Below are positions 1 through 10,896 of a stretch of DNA of 64,000 bases, piece by piece. Positions within the stretch are counted from its first letter, which is position 1, and each line of letters starts with the position of its first letter. The position numbers were made by a program, and so were the translations under genes. The notes under the pieces are model-generated. The model ran no database searches. It was not told the DNA's origin and saw only the letters and a program-made list of their open reading frames with translations. This DNA comes from Eledone cirrhosa (taxonomy: Eukaryota; Mollusca; Cephalopoda; Octopoda; Eledonidae): contig OZ024757.1 of the NCBI GenBank assembly GCA_964016885.1, positions 17,730,940 to 17,794,939 of the forward strand, in the 5' to 3' direction.

Positions 1-1560
1 TGGTAGTGTTGGTGATGGTAGGTGGTGGTGTTGGTGGTGATGGTAGGTGGTAGTGTTGGTGGTGGTAGGTGGTGGTGTTGGTGATGGTAGGTGGTGTTGG
101 TGGTGCTGGTAGGTGGTAGTGTTGGTGGTGGTAGGTGGTGGTAGGGGGTGGTAGTGTTGGTGATGGTAGGTGGTGGTGTTGGTGATGGTAGGTGGTGGTG
201 GTGTTGGTGATGGTAGGTGGTGGTGTTGGTGGTGGTAGGTGGTGGTGTTGGTGGTGGTGGTGTTGGTAGGTGGTGGTGTTGCTGATGGTAGGTGGTGGTG
301 TTGGTGGTGATGGTAGGTGGTGGTGGAAGGTGGTGCTGGTAGGTGGTAGTGTTGGTGATGGTAGGTGGTGGTGTTGGTAGGTGGTGGTGTTGGTGGTGGT
401 GGTGTTGGTGATGGTTGGTGGTGATGGTGTTGGTGATGGTAGGTGGTGGTGTTGGTGATGGTAGGTGGTGGTGGTGTTGGTGATGGTAGGTGGTGGTGTT
501 GGTGGTGCTGGTAGGTGGTGGTGTTGGTGGTGGTGGTGTTGGTAGGTGGTGGTGTTGGTGATGGTAGGTGGTGGTGTTGGTGGTGTTGGTGATGGTTGGT
601 GGTGATGGTGTTGGTGATGGTAGGTGGTGGTGTTGGTGGTGATGGTAGGTGGTGGTGTTGGTGATGGTAGGTGGTGGTGTTGGTGATGGTTGGTGGTGAT
701 GGTGTTGGTGTTGGTAGGTGGTGGTGTTGGTGATGGTAGGTGGTGGTAGTGTTGGTGATGGTAGGTGGTAGTGTTGGTGATGGTTGGTGGTGGTGGTGTT
801 GGTGATGGTAGGGGGTGGTGTTGGTGGTGATGGTAGGTGGTAGTGTTGGTGATGGTAGGTGGTGGTGTTGGTGATGGTAGGTGGTGGTGGTGTTGGTGAT
901 GGTAGGTGGTGGTGTTGGTGATGGTAGGTGGTGGTGGAAGGTGGTGCTGGTAGGTGGTAGTGTTGGTGATGGTAGGTGGTGGTGTTGGTGGTGGTAGGTG
1001 GTGGTGTTGGTGGTGGTGGTGTTGGTGATGGTAGATGGTGTTGGTGATGGTAGGTGGTGGTGGAAGGTGGTGCTGGTAGGTGGTAGTGTTGGTGATGGTA
1101 GGTGGTGGTGGAAGGTGGTGCTGGTAGGTGGTAGTGTTGGTGTTGGTGGTGGTGGTGTTGGTAGGTGGTGGTGGAAGGTGGTGCTGGTAGGTGGTAGTGT
1201 TGGTGATGGTAGGTGGTGGTGTTGGTGGTGGTGGTGTTGGTGATGGTGGTGTTGGTGATGGTAGGTGGTGGTGTTGGTGGTGGTGATGGTAGGTGGTGGT
1301 GTTGGTGGGTGGTGGTAGGGGGTGTTGGTGATGGTAGGTGGTGGTAGGGGGTGGTGGTGCTGGTGATGGTAGGTGGTGGTGTTGGTGATGGTAGGTGGTG
1401 GTGTTGGTGATGGTAGGTGGTGGTGGTGGAAGGTGGTGCTGGTAGGTGGTAGTGCTGGTGATGGTAGGTGATAGGTAGAAGGTGGTGGTAGGTGGTGGTG
1501 TTGGTAGGTGGTTGTGGTGGTAGGTGGTGGTGGTGGTAGGTGGTGGTGGTGGTAGGTGTT
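1..1560. repeat. G-rich GGTGGT/GTTGGTGATGGTA minisatellite
   Basis: Degenerate tandem array of units around GTTGGTGATGGTAGGTGGTG, with TGG runs and variants such as GGAAGGTGGTGCTGGTAGG. It continues off the left edge. No gene is in it. The strand asymmetry (almost no C) is extreme. A similar-composition array on the opposite strand lies at 28540-29030. Confidence 0.95.
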
Positions 1561-1629
1561 GGTGGTTGCGTCATCAGTTATATTTGACGACACCATCACC
1601 GCACCACCACAACCGTATACATACATATC

Positions 1630-2935
1630 TATCTATCTATGGGCTATGGATTTCGGTCCATACCTCGACGGCCTACCGCGACTCTCAGACAGCGAGGCAA
1701 AGTTCTGCGAAAAGCCGATTTCAGCCGCTGAGATAGGGGACGCGCTGAGCCAATGCGGCAAACGCAAATCTCCAGGTCTCGACGGTCTACCCTACGAATT
1801 TTACGTAGCAATGCCGGACTTATTCTCCGGTCTCCTGGAAGCGGCCTACGCCGACGACGTGACAGTAATGGTGTCGAGCGCCTCGCAAATCGAGGAAGTC
1901 GGCACCTTACTAAAGGAATACGAAAGTTTCACAGGAGCGAAGCTGAACCGGTAAAGCTGCTCGGGGTCTGGTTTGGTCCGGACCTCCAGGTGGAGAAGAA
2001 CTGGAACGAAGTGACGGCCAAGGTGTTTGCACTCACCCAGAAGTGGGCCGAGTGCAAACTATCCTTGAAAGGTCGAGCAGAGGTGGCGAACACATTTATA
2101 GCATCCGTCATCTACTACCGCTTGACCGTCATGCCTTGTCCAACCAAAACGCTCGCCAAAATGGAACACGCGCTCTTCCAATTCCTTTGGAAGAGGCGGG
2201 CTCCTTTGGTGAGAAGATCCATCTGCTGCCAACACCCTTCTAACGGAGGGCTGGGGATGCCGTGGTTGACGATGCGCAAACACGCGCTCAGGCTGCGGCA
2301 TCTCTACGTATTCCTCACACATTCATACACTGCCCAGACGTCACTGACCTGTGGGGCTATGTAGAACGACTATTGTCGCGGGTGGGACCAATCCGGTTGA
2401 CCACCGAGTCCATTGTCATGATCAAACCGCCACCCTCCTTCAAAAACGAAGGAGAGGCGGTTTTCCTTTGTGTGATAGCTATGGCGAAAGAGGTTGTATG
2501 GTAGACAAGGTTGAAAGGGCTGAGGTCAGACACCTTTCTCTCCGGCCAACAACTGGTTCTTTTTTTCAAATACCACTTTGGAAGAAGAATCAGGATGGAG
2601 AGAGAGGTGCTGTACCCCAGCAAGTTTTATGAAAGGTGGGTGAAAGTGGCGAGAATGGCCCGAGTGAATGGGCCTTCTCTCTATATCAGCCTGTAGGTTG
2701 AGGAAAAGGAGGAGGAGAGGAAAGGAGTACAAACTCTTCGTACTCCTGGAGTTGAGGGTTGCACATTTTTTCGGGGGTATGTGTTACCCATATGAACTGT
2801 CTCCTCCTATTGGGGAAAATCGACTAACTTTTTAAATTGCATTTGTGATAACATTTTACACGTTTTTATTGTATGTAAACTTCCCCCTTTGTATTTGTCC
2901 CCTTCTTTTGTGCCCCTGTGGCTAATAAAGAAACA
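1630..2935 (+). mobile_element. Tx1-like LINE, decayed ORF2 3' half
   Basis: Degraded reverse transcriptase ORF of a Tx1/L1-like non-LTR retrotransposon. A first piece reads KRKSPGLDGLPYEFY, the RT start, and jumps after MPDLF straight to AAYADDVTVMVSS (YADD catalytic box). The RT core between them has been deleted. A second deletion or frameshift leads to LLGVWFGPDLQVEKNW, ...LSLKGRAEVANTF and NGGLGMPWLTMRKHALRLRH. C-terminal text (CPDVTDLWGYVERLL, FKYHFGRR, ARMARVNGPS) follows in shifted frames. The 3' end is GGCTAATAAAGAAACATATC followed by ATCT/TA microsatellite. A second copy of the 3' part is at 47835-48725. Confidence 0.8.
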
Positions 2936-3115
2936 TATCTATCTATATATCTATATATATCTAACTATATATATATAGATATATACACACACACATATTA
3001 TTACATATTCATACACACTTACATACATATATTCATACATACATACATATATACATTCATACATATATATATATATATATATACATACACACATACATAC
3101 ATATATATATTAGTC
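2936..3115. repeat. AT/CA microsatellite
   Basis: TATC, TA and ACATAC runs following the Tx1-like 3' tail and ending 16 bp before KCNQ exon a. Confidence 0.9.
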
Positions 3116-3131
3116 TTTTGATATATTATAG

Positions 3132-3257
<126 letters not shown>

Positions 3258-3270
3258 TAACAATAATAAT

Positions 3271-3455
3271 TGTTTCTACTTTAGGCACAAGGCCAGCAAA
3301 TACCCAGTACATTACTGGTACTTTATTTTATCGACCCCGTAAGGATGAAAGGCAAAGTTAACCTCGGCGGGATTTGAACTCAGAATGTAAAGGGACGTAA
3401 CTATGCTAGAAAGCATGGCATCCAACCCTCTACCGATATGGCCAATTCACCACCC
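3271..3455 (-). mobile_element. tRNA-derived SINE (type 1)
   Basis: Complete-looking minus-strand SINE. Read on the minus strand it has a tRNA-like head (GGTAGAGGGTTGGATGCCAT ...), an RNA polymerase III B box (GAGTTCAAATCC), the body GCCTTTCATCCTTACGGGGT and a tail GCTGGCCTTGTGCCTAAAGT. This is the commonest SINE of the window and resembles tRNA-derived octopus/squid SINEs. Confidence 0.9.
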
Positions 3456-3474
3456 TTACAATAACAATAATAAT

Positions 3475-3735
3475 GAAAATGATTGTGTACAGTGCTCAGA
3501 TGCACTACAACTCATCAAAGGTGCATGCATAGTACATAGAATAATGTACAAATGTCAGGAAAGTGAACAGTGTATGAGTCATGATGTACACACATACATG
3601 CGTGTGTGTATGGAGGGGGAATATCAGGTGTAGTGTTGGAGAATTTCGGGAAGCATGGAGGTTTTGAAGGATGCAGTGTCCCGTCAGCTAACAACTGATG
3701 CAGGTAGTTTGTTCCATGCTTCAGCAACTCTACAG
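3475..3735 (-). mobile_element. LINE 3' end fragment (AWNKLPASVV C-terminus)
   Basis: The minus-strand translation begins AEAWNKLPASVVS, then a stop replaces a codon, then RDTASFKTSMLPEILQHYT. This is the typical C-terminus of a non-LTR retrotransposon polymerase, followed by about 140 bp of UTR. The homologous copy at 15810-16003 lacks the internal stop. Confidence 0.75.
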
Positions 3736-3943
3736 GTAAATATTTCATCAGGTATAACCACACTTTTACAAATAAATGTTAGATGACAACCTGCTACCAT
3801 GTTTATACAGATAAACTGACAAGGCTTATGCACAACATATGCCAAAACATGTTCTCTTCAGATGAAATCCACTGGAGATGTAGAAATTCTTTGATATGCA
3901 TCTTCGAAATATATATAATAAAATAAATTGGGATGGTCTAAAG

Positions 3944-5626
3944 CAGGCATGTCAAAAATGCGGCCCTTTACAAGCACACCTGCGGCCCTTTACAAGCACA
4001 CCTACGGCCCTTTACAAGCACACCTGCGGCCCATTACAAGCCCACCTGCAGCCCTTTACAAGCACACCTGCGACCCTTTACAAGCACACCTGCGGCCCTT
4101 TACAAGCACACCTGCAGCCCTTTACAAGCACACCTGCGGCCCTTTACAAGCACACCTGCGGCCCATTACAAGCACACCTGCAGCCCTTTACAAGCACACC
4201 TGCGGCCCTTTACAAGCACACCTGCGGCCCATTACAAGCACACCTGCGGCCTATTACAAGCACACCTGCGGCCCATTACAAGCACACCTGCGGCCCTTTA
4301 CAAGCACACCTGCAGCCCTTTACAAGCACACCTGCGGCCCTTTACAAGCACACCTGCGGCCCATTACAAGCACACCTGCGGCCCATTACAAGCACACCTG
4401 CGGCCCATTACAAGCACACCTGCGGCCCTTTACAAGCACACCTGCGGCCTATTACAAGCACACCTGCGGCCCATTACAAGCACACCTGCGGCCCTTTACA
4501 AGCACACCTGTGGCCCTTTACAAGCACACCTGCGGCCCTTTACAAGCACACCTGCGGCCTATTACAAGCACACCTGCGGCCCATTACAAACACACCTGCA
4601 GCCCTTTACAAGCACACCTGCGGCCCATTACAAGCCCACCTGCGGCCCATTACAAGCACACCTGCAGCCCTTTACAAGGACACCTACGGCCCTTTACAAG
4701 CACACCTGCGGCCCTTCACAAGCACACCTGCGGCCCATTACAAGCACACCTGCGGCCCATTACAAGCACACCTGCAGCCCTTTACAAGCACACCTGCGGC
4801 CCTTTACAAGCACACCTGCAGCCCATTACAAGCACACCTGCGGCCCATTACAAGCACACCTGCGGCCCATTACAAGCACACCTACGGCCCTTTACAAGCA
4901 CACCTGCGGCCCTTCACAAGCACACCTGCGGCCCATTACAAGCACACCTGCGGCCCATTACAAGCACACCTGCGGCCCATTACAAGCACACCTGCAGCCC
5001 TTTACAAGCACACCTGCGGCCCATTACAAGCACACCTGCAGCCCTTTACAAGCACACCTGCGGCCCATTACAAGCACACCTGCGGCCCATTACAAGCACA
5101 CCTGCAGCCCTTTACAAGCACACCTGCGGCCCATTACAAGCACACCTGCGGCCCTTCACAAGCACACCTACGGCCCTTTACAAGCACACCTGCGGCCCAT
5201 TACAAGCACACCTGCGGCCCTTTACAAGCACACCTGCAGCCCTTTACAAGCACACCTGCGGCCCTTCACAAGCACACCTGCGGCCCATTACAAGCACACC
5301 TGCGGCCCATTACAAGCACACCTGCGGCCCATTACAAGCACACCTGCAGCCCTTTACAAGCACACCTGCGGCCCATTACAAGCACACCTGCAGCCCTTTA
5401 CAAGCACACCTGCGGCCCATTACAAGCACACCTGCGGCCCATTACAAGCACACCTGCAGCCCTTTACAAGCACACCTGCGGCTCGCACAAAGATTTTTAT
5501 AGCGCGAGCATATTTTATCTTCGTAAAATTAGTTGTAATGTGCACAATTAGTTGTCGTGTGTGGCTCTAAGGCAACGCATATGTGACCCATGTGGTTCTC
5601 GGGGGACCCTCAGTTTGACATGCCTG
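3944..5626. mobile_element. hAT-like non-autonomous DNA transposon with expanded core
   Basis: The ends are inverted CAGGCATGTCAAA (3944) and TTTGACATGCCTG (to 5626). They are flanked by an 8-bp near-perfect target duplication, GTCTAAAG (3936-3943) and CTCTAAAG (5627-5634). TIR sequence and TSD length fit hAT elements. No transposase is present: nearly the whole interior (about 3958-5485) is the 22-bp minisatellite. About 140 bp of unique subterminal sequence remains on the right. It lies in intron 1 of the KCNQ1-like gene. Confidence 0.8.
3958..5485. repeat. 22-bp minisatellite, about 69 units
   Basis: Unit GCGGCCC(T/A)TTACAAGCACACCT, with variants GCAGCCC, ACGGCCC and GCGGCCT. As 22 bp is not a multiple of 3 but three units are, and the unit lacks stops in two frames, long open frames arise on the plus strand without coding meaning. 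Each unit carries CACCTG. Confidence 0.97.
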
Positions 5627-5746
5627 CTCTAAAGTAACTCTCTTTCGTTTATTAACTCCGTGTTTTTATTGATAACATGACTCTCCCAAAGTATAACAAT
5701 ATCTGTTTCAACACACGTTTACAGATAAGAAATCTTGCAAAACAAA

Positions 5747-6695
5747 TTCATCATCATCATCATCATCAACGTTTAACGTCCGTGTTCCACGCTTGCATTT
5801 GTTTGGACGGGGATTTTCCCACTTGAGGCAAGAGTGATTGTCTTGCTCGCATAGGACTGTCTGGCAGGTTTTCTACAGTTGGATGCCCTTCCTAACACCA
5901 ACCACATTTACAGTGTGGGGCTGGGAGGTTTTTACCGTGTTGCCTACACGGCCACATTACAGCGTGGACTGTCTGGCTGGTTTTCTACGGCTGGATGCCC
6001 TTCCTAACACCAACCACATTTACAGTGTGGGTCTGGGAGGTTTTTACCGTGTTGCCTACACAGCCACATTACAGCGTGGACTGTGTGTTTTTTTTGTCGT
6101 GACACCTACACGATCTCATTTGTTTCGGCCTGGATGGTGTGGCACCAACATAACTTTACATAGAAGGGGGCGGTGTGGATGGGGTGGGGGTGGTGGGACG
6201 GGGGTGTATTTTGTTAGAGATGCCTACTGACTGTAGTAGGTTTTACTATGTATTTAGGTAAGGCGGGTCTTCTCTATTACTGAGTACCGCCAAAGGTCTT
6301 GGTCCAGTGACATTGTCTTGGAGAGGTGTAAGTGTGTGAGGTCGGAGTTTATCAGCTCGTCCCAGGTTTTTCTGGGTCTGCCTATTCCGTGGCTACCGTC
6401 TATCTTTATTGCCCTGCACTTTGTTATACAGCTATCGTCTTTCATGCGCATCACGTGTCCATACCAACGTAGCCTTCTCTCGAGTAAACAACATCTGATC
6501 CCTCTTATTTCTAATTTTTTCCTTAGTTCGTTTATGCTTTGCCGTTCACGTATATTACTATTACACATCCAGCGGAGCATGCAAGCTTCGTTCCTCTCTA
6601 GTCTGCGTATATCCTCTGCACACAATGCCCAGGTCTCACTGCCATGGTCTCATTGCTGTTCGTATGCAGGCATCATACAACCTGCCTTTCAATTA
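5747..6695 (-). mobile_element. RTE-like LINE, 5'-truncated copy A
   Basis: Minus-strand LINE 3' end. The tail is a TGATGA microsatellite at 5747. The 3' UTR carries the RTE-typical TAGGAAGGGCATCCAGC word. The pol C-terminus is encoded at 6625-6254 (RLERNEACMLRWMCNSNIRE ... RWYGHVMRMKDDS ... GRPRKTWDELINSDLTHLHL ... EKTRLT, stop). Within the 3' UTR a 112-bp segment is duplicated in tandem (5855-5966 and 5967-6078). Truncated near 6695 at a TA microsatellite. Confidence 0.88.
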
Positions 6696-7275
6696 TATAT
6701 ATATATATATATTATATATATATATATATATAGACTTACGAAAGTCAACAATGAACGGAAACAAAACAAAACGAAAAACAATTTCGAAGGGGAAACCTTA
6801 AAGATTATTTTTTAGAAATAAAAATACAAACGAAAGACACAGAATTCCAGGGTCATCAGCCGTTCAGATGGATTTTGGCAGTTTCGACCCCTACCAACAG
6901 TACTACTGGTCCATCTGGGATCACAGTGTCTGGCATAAGCCAAGCACTATCCAGTGGAATAAGAGGCGAGAGACATAATATTAATTCATAGTAATTAATC
7001 TACATAACACATACAGTATTGTGTGACGTCAGGGAAAATGTGTGGTGCCTCATATAGCACGAGAGACATGAATGAAAGAAACAAAAAAGAGGAAGAAAAA
7101 AGGCAATAGAAGAATGATGTGTTAAAATATGTAAGGCATTATAATAATTGGGGGGGGGGGGGGTCATATCACCACCCCATCCCCCTCTCACCCATAGGTG
7201 GCACGAACTTGACTCTTTAGCCTAGCCATGGATTTACATTCCTCTCTGCATCAGCTGCAGTGATGAAACTTACTC
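6696..7275. other. non-coding, repeat-like sequence
   Basis: TA microsatellite, then AT-rich sequence with GTTTCGACCCCTACCAACAG and related words, and a run of 14 G near 7149. I see no gene. Confidence 0.5.
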
Positions 7276-7497
7276 TCACTTTGGTTCCCTGTTTTGTTTT
7301 GGGGAATTTTTAAATGACATTGGGGTCCGAGGCACATTGTTTTCCACACTTCTGGCAGGGAGAAATGCCAAAGGGACCTTAATCAGCAACATTTTGTGGC
7401 TTCCATGATGGATTCTAAGACCAGCTTTACTGAGGCAAATCCGGTCACACTCATTGCACATTTTGAGCATTTGAAAATCCAGGTAAAGTGATATCAC
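7276..7497 (-). pseudogene. C2H2 zinc-finger fragment, probably retroelement-derived
   Basis: A 73-codon minus-strand frame contains CNECDRICLSKAGLRIHHGSH, a C-x2-C-x12-H-x3-H finger. Single C2H2 fingers of the SKAGLxxHxxxH type are common in LINE-encoded proteins of molluscs. Nothing else in the frame is recognisable and no splice context is evident. Function is not inferred. Confidence 0.4.
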
Positions 7498-7654
7498 TCA
7501 GAGCCTTACGTAGACCTCTTTTTAATTTTTCAAATTCCTGTTTTCCTCCAAGATGATCGATCTAAGGCAATGTCTTCCCAGTTATCCTCTCTGATTTTTG
7601 ACTTTATCAAAGAATCTGATGCAGTCATACCTGAGTTTAAGTTTATATCTACAT

Positions 7655-7977
7655 GTATGGTCCCGTAACTCCCGATAGAGTCGTAGGGGCGCCATATTGA
7701 CATATGTTTTAAGTCTGGGGGAGCCCATCCCTCTCCAGGCCTGAGTACAGCAGGTTTCTTCCAGAGAAAGATAGAAAGTGAGAGGAAGGAAACGAGAAAG
7801 AGATATAGAAAAAAAGGATCGATCCCAGTACTAGATTGGTACGTTATCAACCTTGAAAGGATGAAAGGCAAAGTTGACCTCGACGGGATTTGACCTCAGA
7901 GAGCAGAGAGCCAGATCGAATACCATAAAGCGTTCTATCTGACGTTCTAACGATTCTGCCAATTCGCCGCCTTTTAT
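7655..7977 (-). mobile_element. tRNA-derived SINE (type 2, long tail)
   Basis: Minus-strand SINE with a tRNA-like head (near 7900-7977), GCCTTTCATCCTTTCAAGG body, CT-rich middle and the tail GGGATGGGCTCCCCCAGACT ... GTCCCATACATG-type end. Two plus-strand relatives lie at 16285-16610 and 16793-17140. Confidence 0.8.
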
Positions 7978-8024
7978 GCATACTAGCAGAAAAACCACCC
8001 TTCGGATGGTTTTCTGCTAGCATG
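7978..8024. other. perfect hairpin with CTAG-bearing stem
   Basis: CTAGCAGAAAAACCACC, a short loop including TTCG, then GGTTTTCTGCTAG. The stem plus terminal CTAG resembles a Helitron 3' terminus folded back on itself. No element body was recognised. Confidence 0.4.
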
Positions 8025-8480
8025 TGTAGTGTGTATATTGATATTATACACAAGTATATATACATGTACATATGAAAAATCAAATAAAATCGTAATTGAC
8101 AATATACATAGAAATTGAACAAAGACTGCATTACACTGTCTTATGTAAACTGTAACGTAATCCATGATACATTAAAAAAGACGATATTAAATATAAACTG
8201 CATTAGGAGAAAATTAGTGACAGAAAATTAGTATGTTTATTTAAGCGATCGCTAACCGGAAGTGTTGACATTTCAGAAATTTTAAAGAAGTGAATCTTTA
8301 AATAAGTAATAAAATATATTTAATGAACAGCCACAAAATTTAGTAGATAAATTATGTAATATTCATTAATTATTTATTCAAAGTAATCCAACTTATTTTA
8401 CTAATGGGATAAAAAAATTATAACTCGTACGCAGTCCCGCGCTCCTCCCTTTATTATAGTTTAGATATACGCATACATAT
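8025..8480. other. AT-rich unique sequence, intron 1
   Basis: No gene or repeat recognised. Intron 1 continues into the acceptor of exon b. Confidence 0.5.
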
Positions 8481-8495
8481 ATATGTTCTTTGCAG

Positions 8496-8721
8496 TGTGT
8501 TTGGCGATGTTATGCTGCTGATCCTTCCTTCAACTCAGAAGCTACGTGGAAAATCCACATTCAGGACACATATCCAGAGGAAACAGTTTTGTCGAGAATG
8601 GCCCGAAGGGCCAGTTTGACATTAAGGAAACGCCGTGCATCACGAATGGATGTTAACTCACCTAGCAGCCACCTACACCGAGACAGTATTATATCACTGT
8701 CGTTTACAGACGAAAAAGGAT
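8496..8721 (+). CDS. KCNQ1-like: KCNQ1-like K+ channel, exon b (IQ motif and A-B linker)
   Basis: Second exon in the window, 226 nt, phase 0 in and phase 1 out, acceptor TTCTTTGCAG and donor GTAAGT. It begins CVWRCYAADPSFNSEATWKI, matching the conserved tail of helix A in KCNQ channels (WRCYAAE...STWKIYI in KCNQ1). The rest is the less conserved cytoplasmic linker between calmodulin-binding helices A and B. This linker part has two R-R-x-S sequences (ARRASL and KRRASR), which are PKA-type consensus sites. Compared with vertebrate KCNQ1 the linker is shorter. The open frame continues to the splice donor without stops. Identification rests on the conserved residues and on exact phase continuity with the neighbouring exons. 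Confidence 0.94.
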
Positions 8722-8734
8722 GTAAGTAACAGTT

Positions 8735-8800
8735 ATCTTTTACGGAGTCGGTAAAATAAAGCACCAGTAACGTACTGGGAGCGATTTAATTGACTTTCAC
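8735..8800 (+). mobile_element. SINE tail fragment
   Basis: GTCGGTAAAATAAAGCACCA followed by GTAACGTACTGGG, the body/tail of a type 1 or type 2 SINE without head. Confidence 0.6.
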
Positions 8801-8814
8801 TGTACCTTCAAAGA

Positions 8815-9195
8815 TGAGAGAGGAGAGAGGTGAGAGGTGAGAGGAGGGGGGTGAGGGATAAGAGGGGAGAGGGGGAGGGGGAGATAAGGAGAGGTGAGAG
8901 GAGAGAGGTGAGGGATAAGAGGGGAGGTGAGAGGAGAGAGAGATGAGAGAAGGAGAGGTGAAGTGAGATGAGAGAAGGAGAGGTGAGCGATAAGGGGAGA
9001 GGGGAGGGGAGGGAGACAGATGAGGGGGAGGTGAGGTGAGAGGAGAGAGATGAGAGAAGGGAGAGTGAGAGGAGAGGGGTGAGGGATAAGAGGGGAGATA
9101 AGGAGAGGTGAGATGAGAGAAGGAGAGGTGAGGGATAAGGGGAGAGGGGAGGGGAGGTGAGGTGAGAGGAGAGAGATGAGAGAAGGGAGAGGTGA
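8815..9195. repeat. polypurine GAGAGG minisatellite
   Basis: Imperfect tandem units such as GAGAGGTGAGAGGAGAGAG and GGGATAAGAGGGGAG. The plus strand is almost pure purine, in the 519-nt intron 2, leaving only about 45 nt to the acceptor of exon c. Confidence 0.95.
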
Positions 9196-9240
9196 GATAT
9201 TCATTACATTTTTACCAGTTTCTCTATTATGTTGTAGCAG

Positions 9241-9361
9241 GCAATTCCAAGATGTCTGCTGTGACGTCACGTACATATCCCCGCCGACACAGCATGTGTG
9301 GCACCACAGAATACAATGAAGACACAGATGTTGAAAATGAGGAAACAGAAAGAGTATTCCA
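9241..9361 (+). CDS. KCNQ1-like: KCNQ1-like K+ channel, exon c (A-B linker)
   Basis: Third exon, 121 nt, phase 1 in and phase 2 out, acceptor GTTGTAGCAG and donor GTATGT. It encodes about 40 linker residues, including PRRHSM (another R-R-x-S site) and an acidic run EDTDVENEETERVF leading to helix B. The sequence itself is poorly conserved. The call depends on phase: joining exon b (phase 1) through this exon to exon d (phase 2) keeps the frame open and yields the expected order. Intron 2 upstream is only 519 nt and mostly purine minisatellite. Immediately downstream the intron turns into a long TA/ATTCCAG minisatellite that resembles this exon's own donor region. Confidence 0.88.
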
Positions 9362-9599
9362 GTATGTATTTATATATATATACTTCCTTAATTCCAGTGT
9401 ATATATATATATACATATCCCTCAATTCCAGTGTATATATATATATACTTCCTTAATTCCAGTGTATATATATATATATACATATCCCTCAATTCAAGTA
9501 TATATATATATATATATATACTCCCTCAATTCCAGTGTATATATATATATACTCCCTCAGTTCCAGTGTATATATATATATACATATCCCTCAATTCAA

Positions 9600-9635
<36 letters not shown>

Positions 9636-9749
9636 TCCCTCAGTTCCAGTGTATATATATATATACATATCCCTCAATTCAAGTGTATATATATATATAT
9701 ACTCCCTCAGTTCCAGTGTATATATATATATACATATCCCTCAATTCAA

Positions 9750-9791
<42 letters not shown>

Positions 9792-10038
9792 TCCCTCAAT
9801 TCCAGTGTATATATATATATACATATCCCTCAATTCAAGTATATATATATATATATACTCCCTCAATTCCAGTGTATATATATATATACTCCCTCAATTC
9901 CAGTGTATATATATACATATCCCTCAATTCAAGTATATATATATATATATATATATACTCCCTCAATTCCAGTGTATATATATATATATACTCCCTCAAT
10001 TCCAGTGTATATATATATATACATATCCCTCAATTCAA

Positions 10039-10090
<52 letters not shown>

Positions 10091-10743
10091 TCCCTCAATT
10101 CCAGTGTATATATATATATATACTCCCTCAATTCCAGTGTATATATATATATACATATCCCTCAATTCAAGTATATATATATATATATATATATATACTC
10201 CCTCAATTCCAGTGTATATATATATATATACTCCCTCAATTCCAGTGTATATATATACATATCCCTCAATTCAAGTATATATATATATATATATATACTC
10301 CCTCAATTCCAGTGTATATATATATATATACTCCCTCAATTCCAGTGTATATATATATATATACTCCCTCAATTCCAGTGTATATATATACATATCCCTC
10401 AATTCAAGTATATATATATATATATATATATATACTCCCTCAATTCCAGTGTATATATATATATATACTCCCTCAATTCCAGTGTATATATATATATATA
10501 CTCCCTCAATTCCAGTGTATATATATATACTCCCTCAATTCCAGTGTATATATATACATATCCCTCAATTCAAGTATATATATATATATATATATATACT
10601 CCCTCAATTCCAGTGTATATATATATATATACTCCCTCAATTCCAGTGTATATATATATATATACTCCCTCAATTCCAGTGTATATATATATATACTCCC
10701 TCAATTCCAGTGTATATATATATATACATATCCCTCAATTCAA

Positions 10744-10807
<64 letters not shown>

Positions 10808-10890
10808 TCCCTCAATTCCAGTGTATATATATATATATATACTCCCTCAATTCCAGTGTATATATATACATATCCCTCAATTCCAGTGTA
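9362..10890. repeat. TA/CTCCCTCAATTCCAGTG minisatellite
   Basis: Variable (TA)n runs separated by CTCCCTCAATTCCAGTG, CATATCCCTCAATTCAAG or CTTCCTTAATTCCAGTG. It begins exactly at the donor of exon c. Satellite islands of the same word recur at 11995-12028 and 13130-13220. Confidence 0.97.
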
Positions 10891-10896
10891 TCATTA

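Noticed and set aside
3896..5551. Long plus-strand open frames of over 500 codons over the 22-bp array
   Set aside because: They come from a stop-free repeat unit inside a transposon; two overlapping frames are equally open and there is no exon context.
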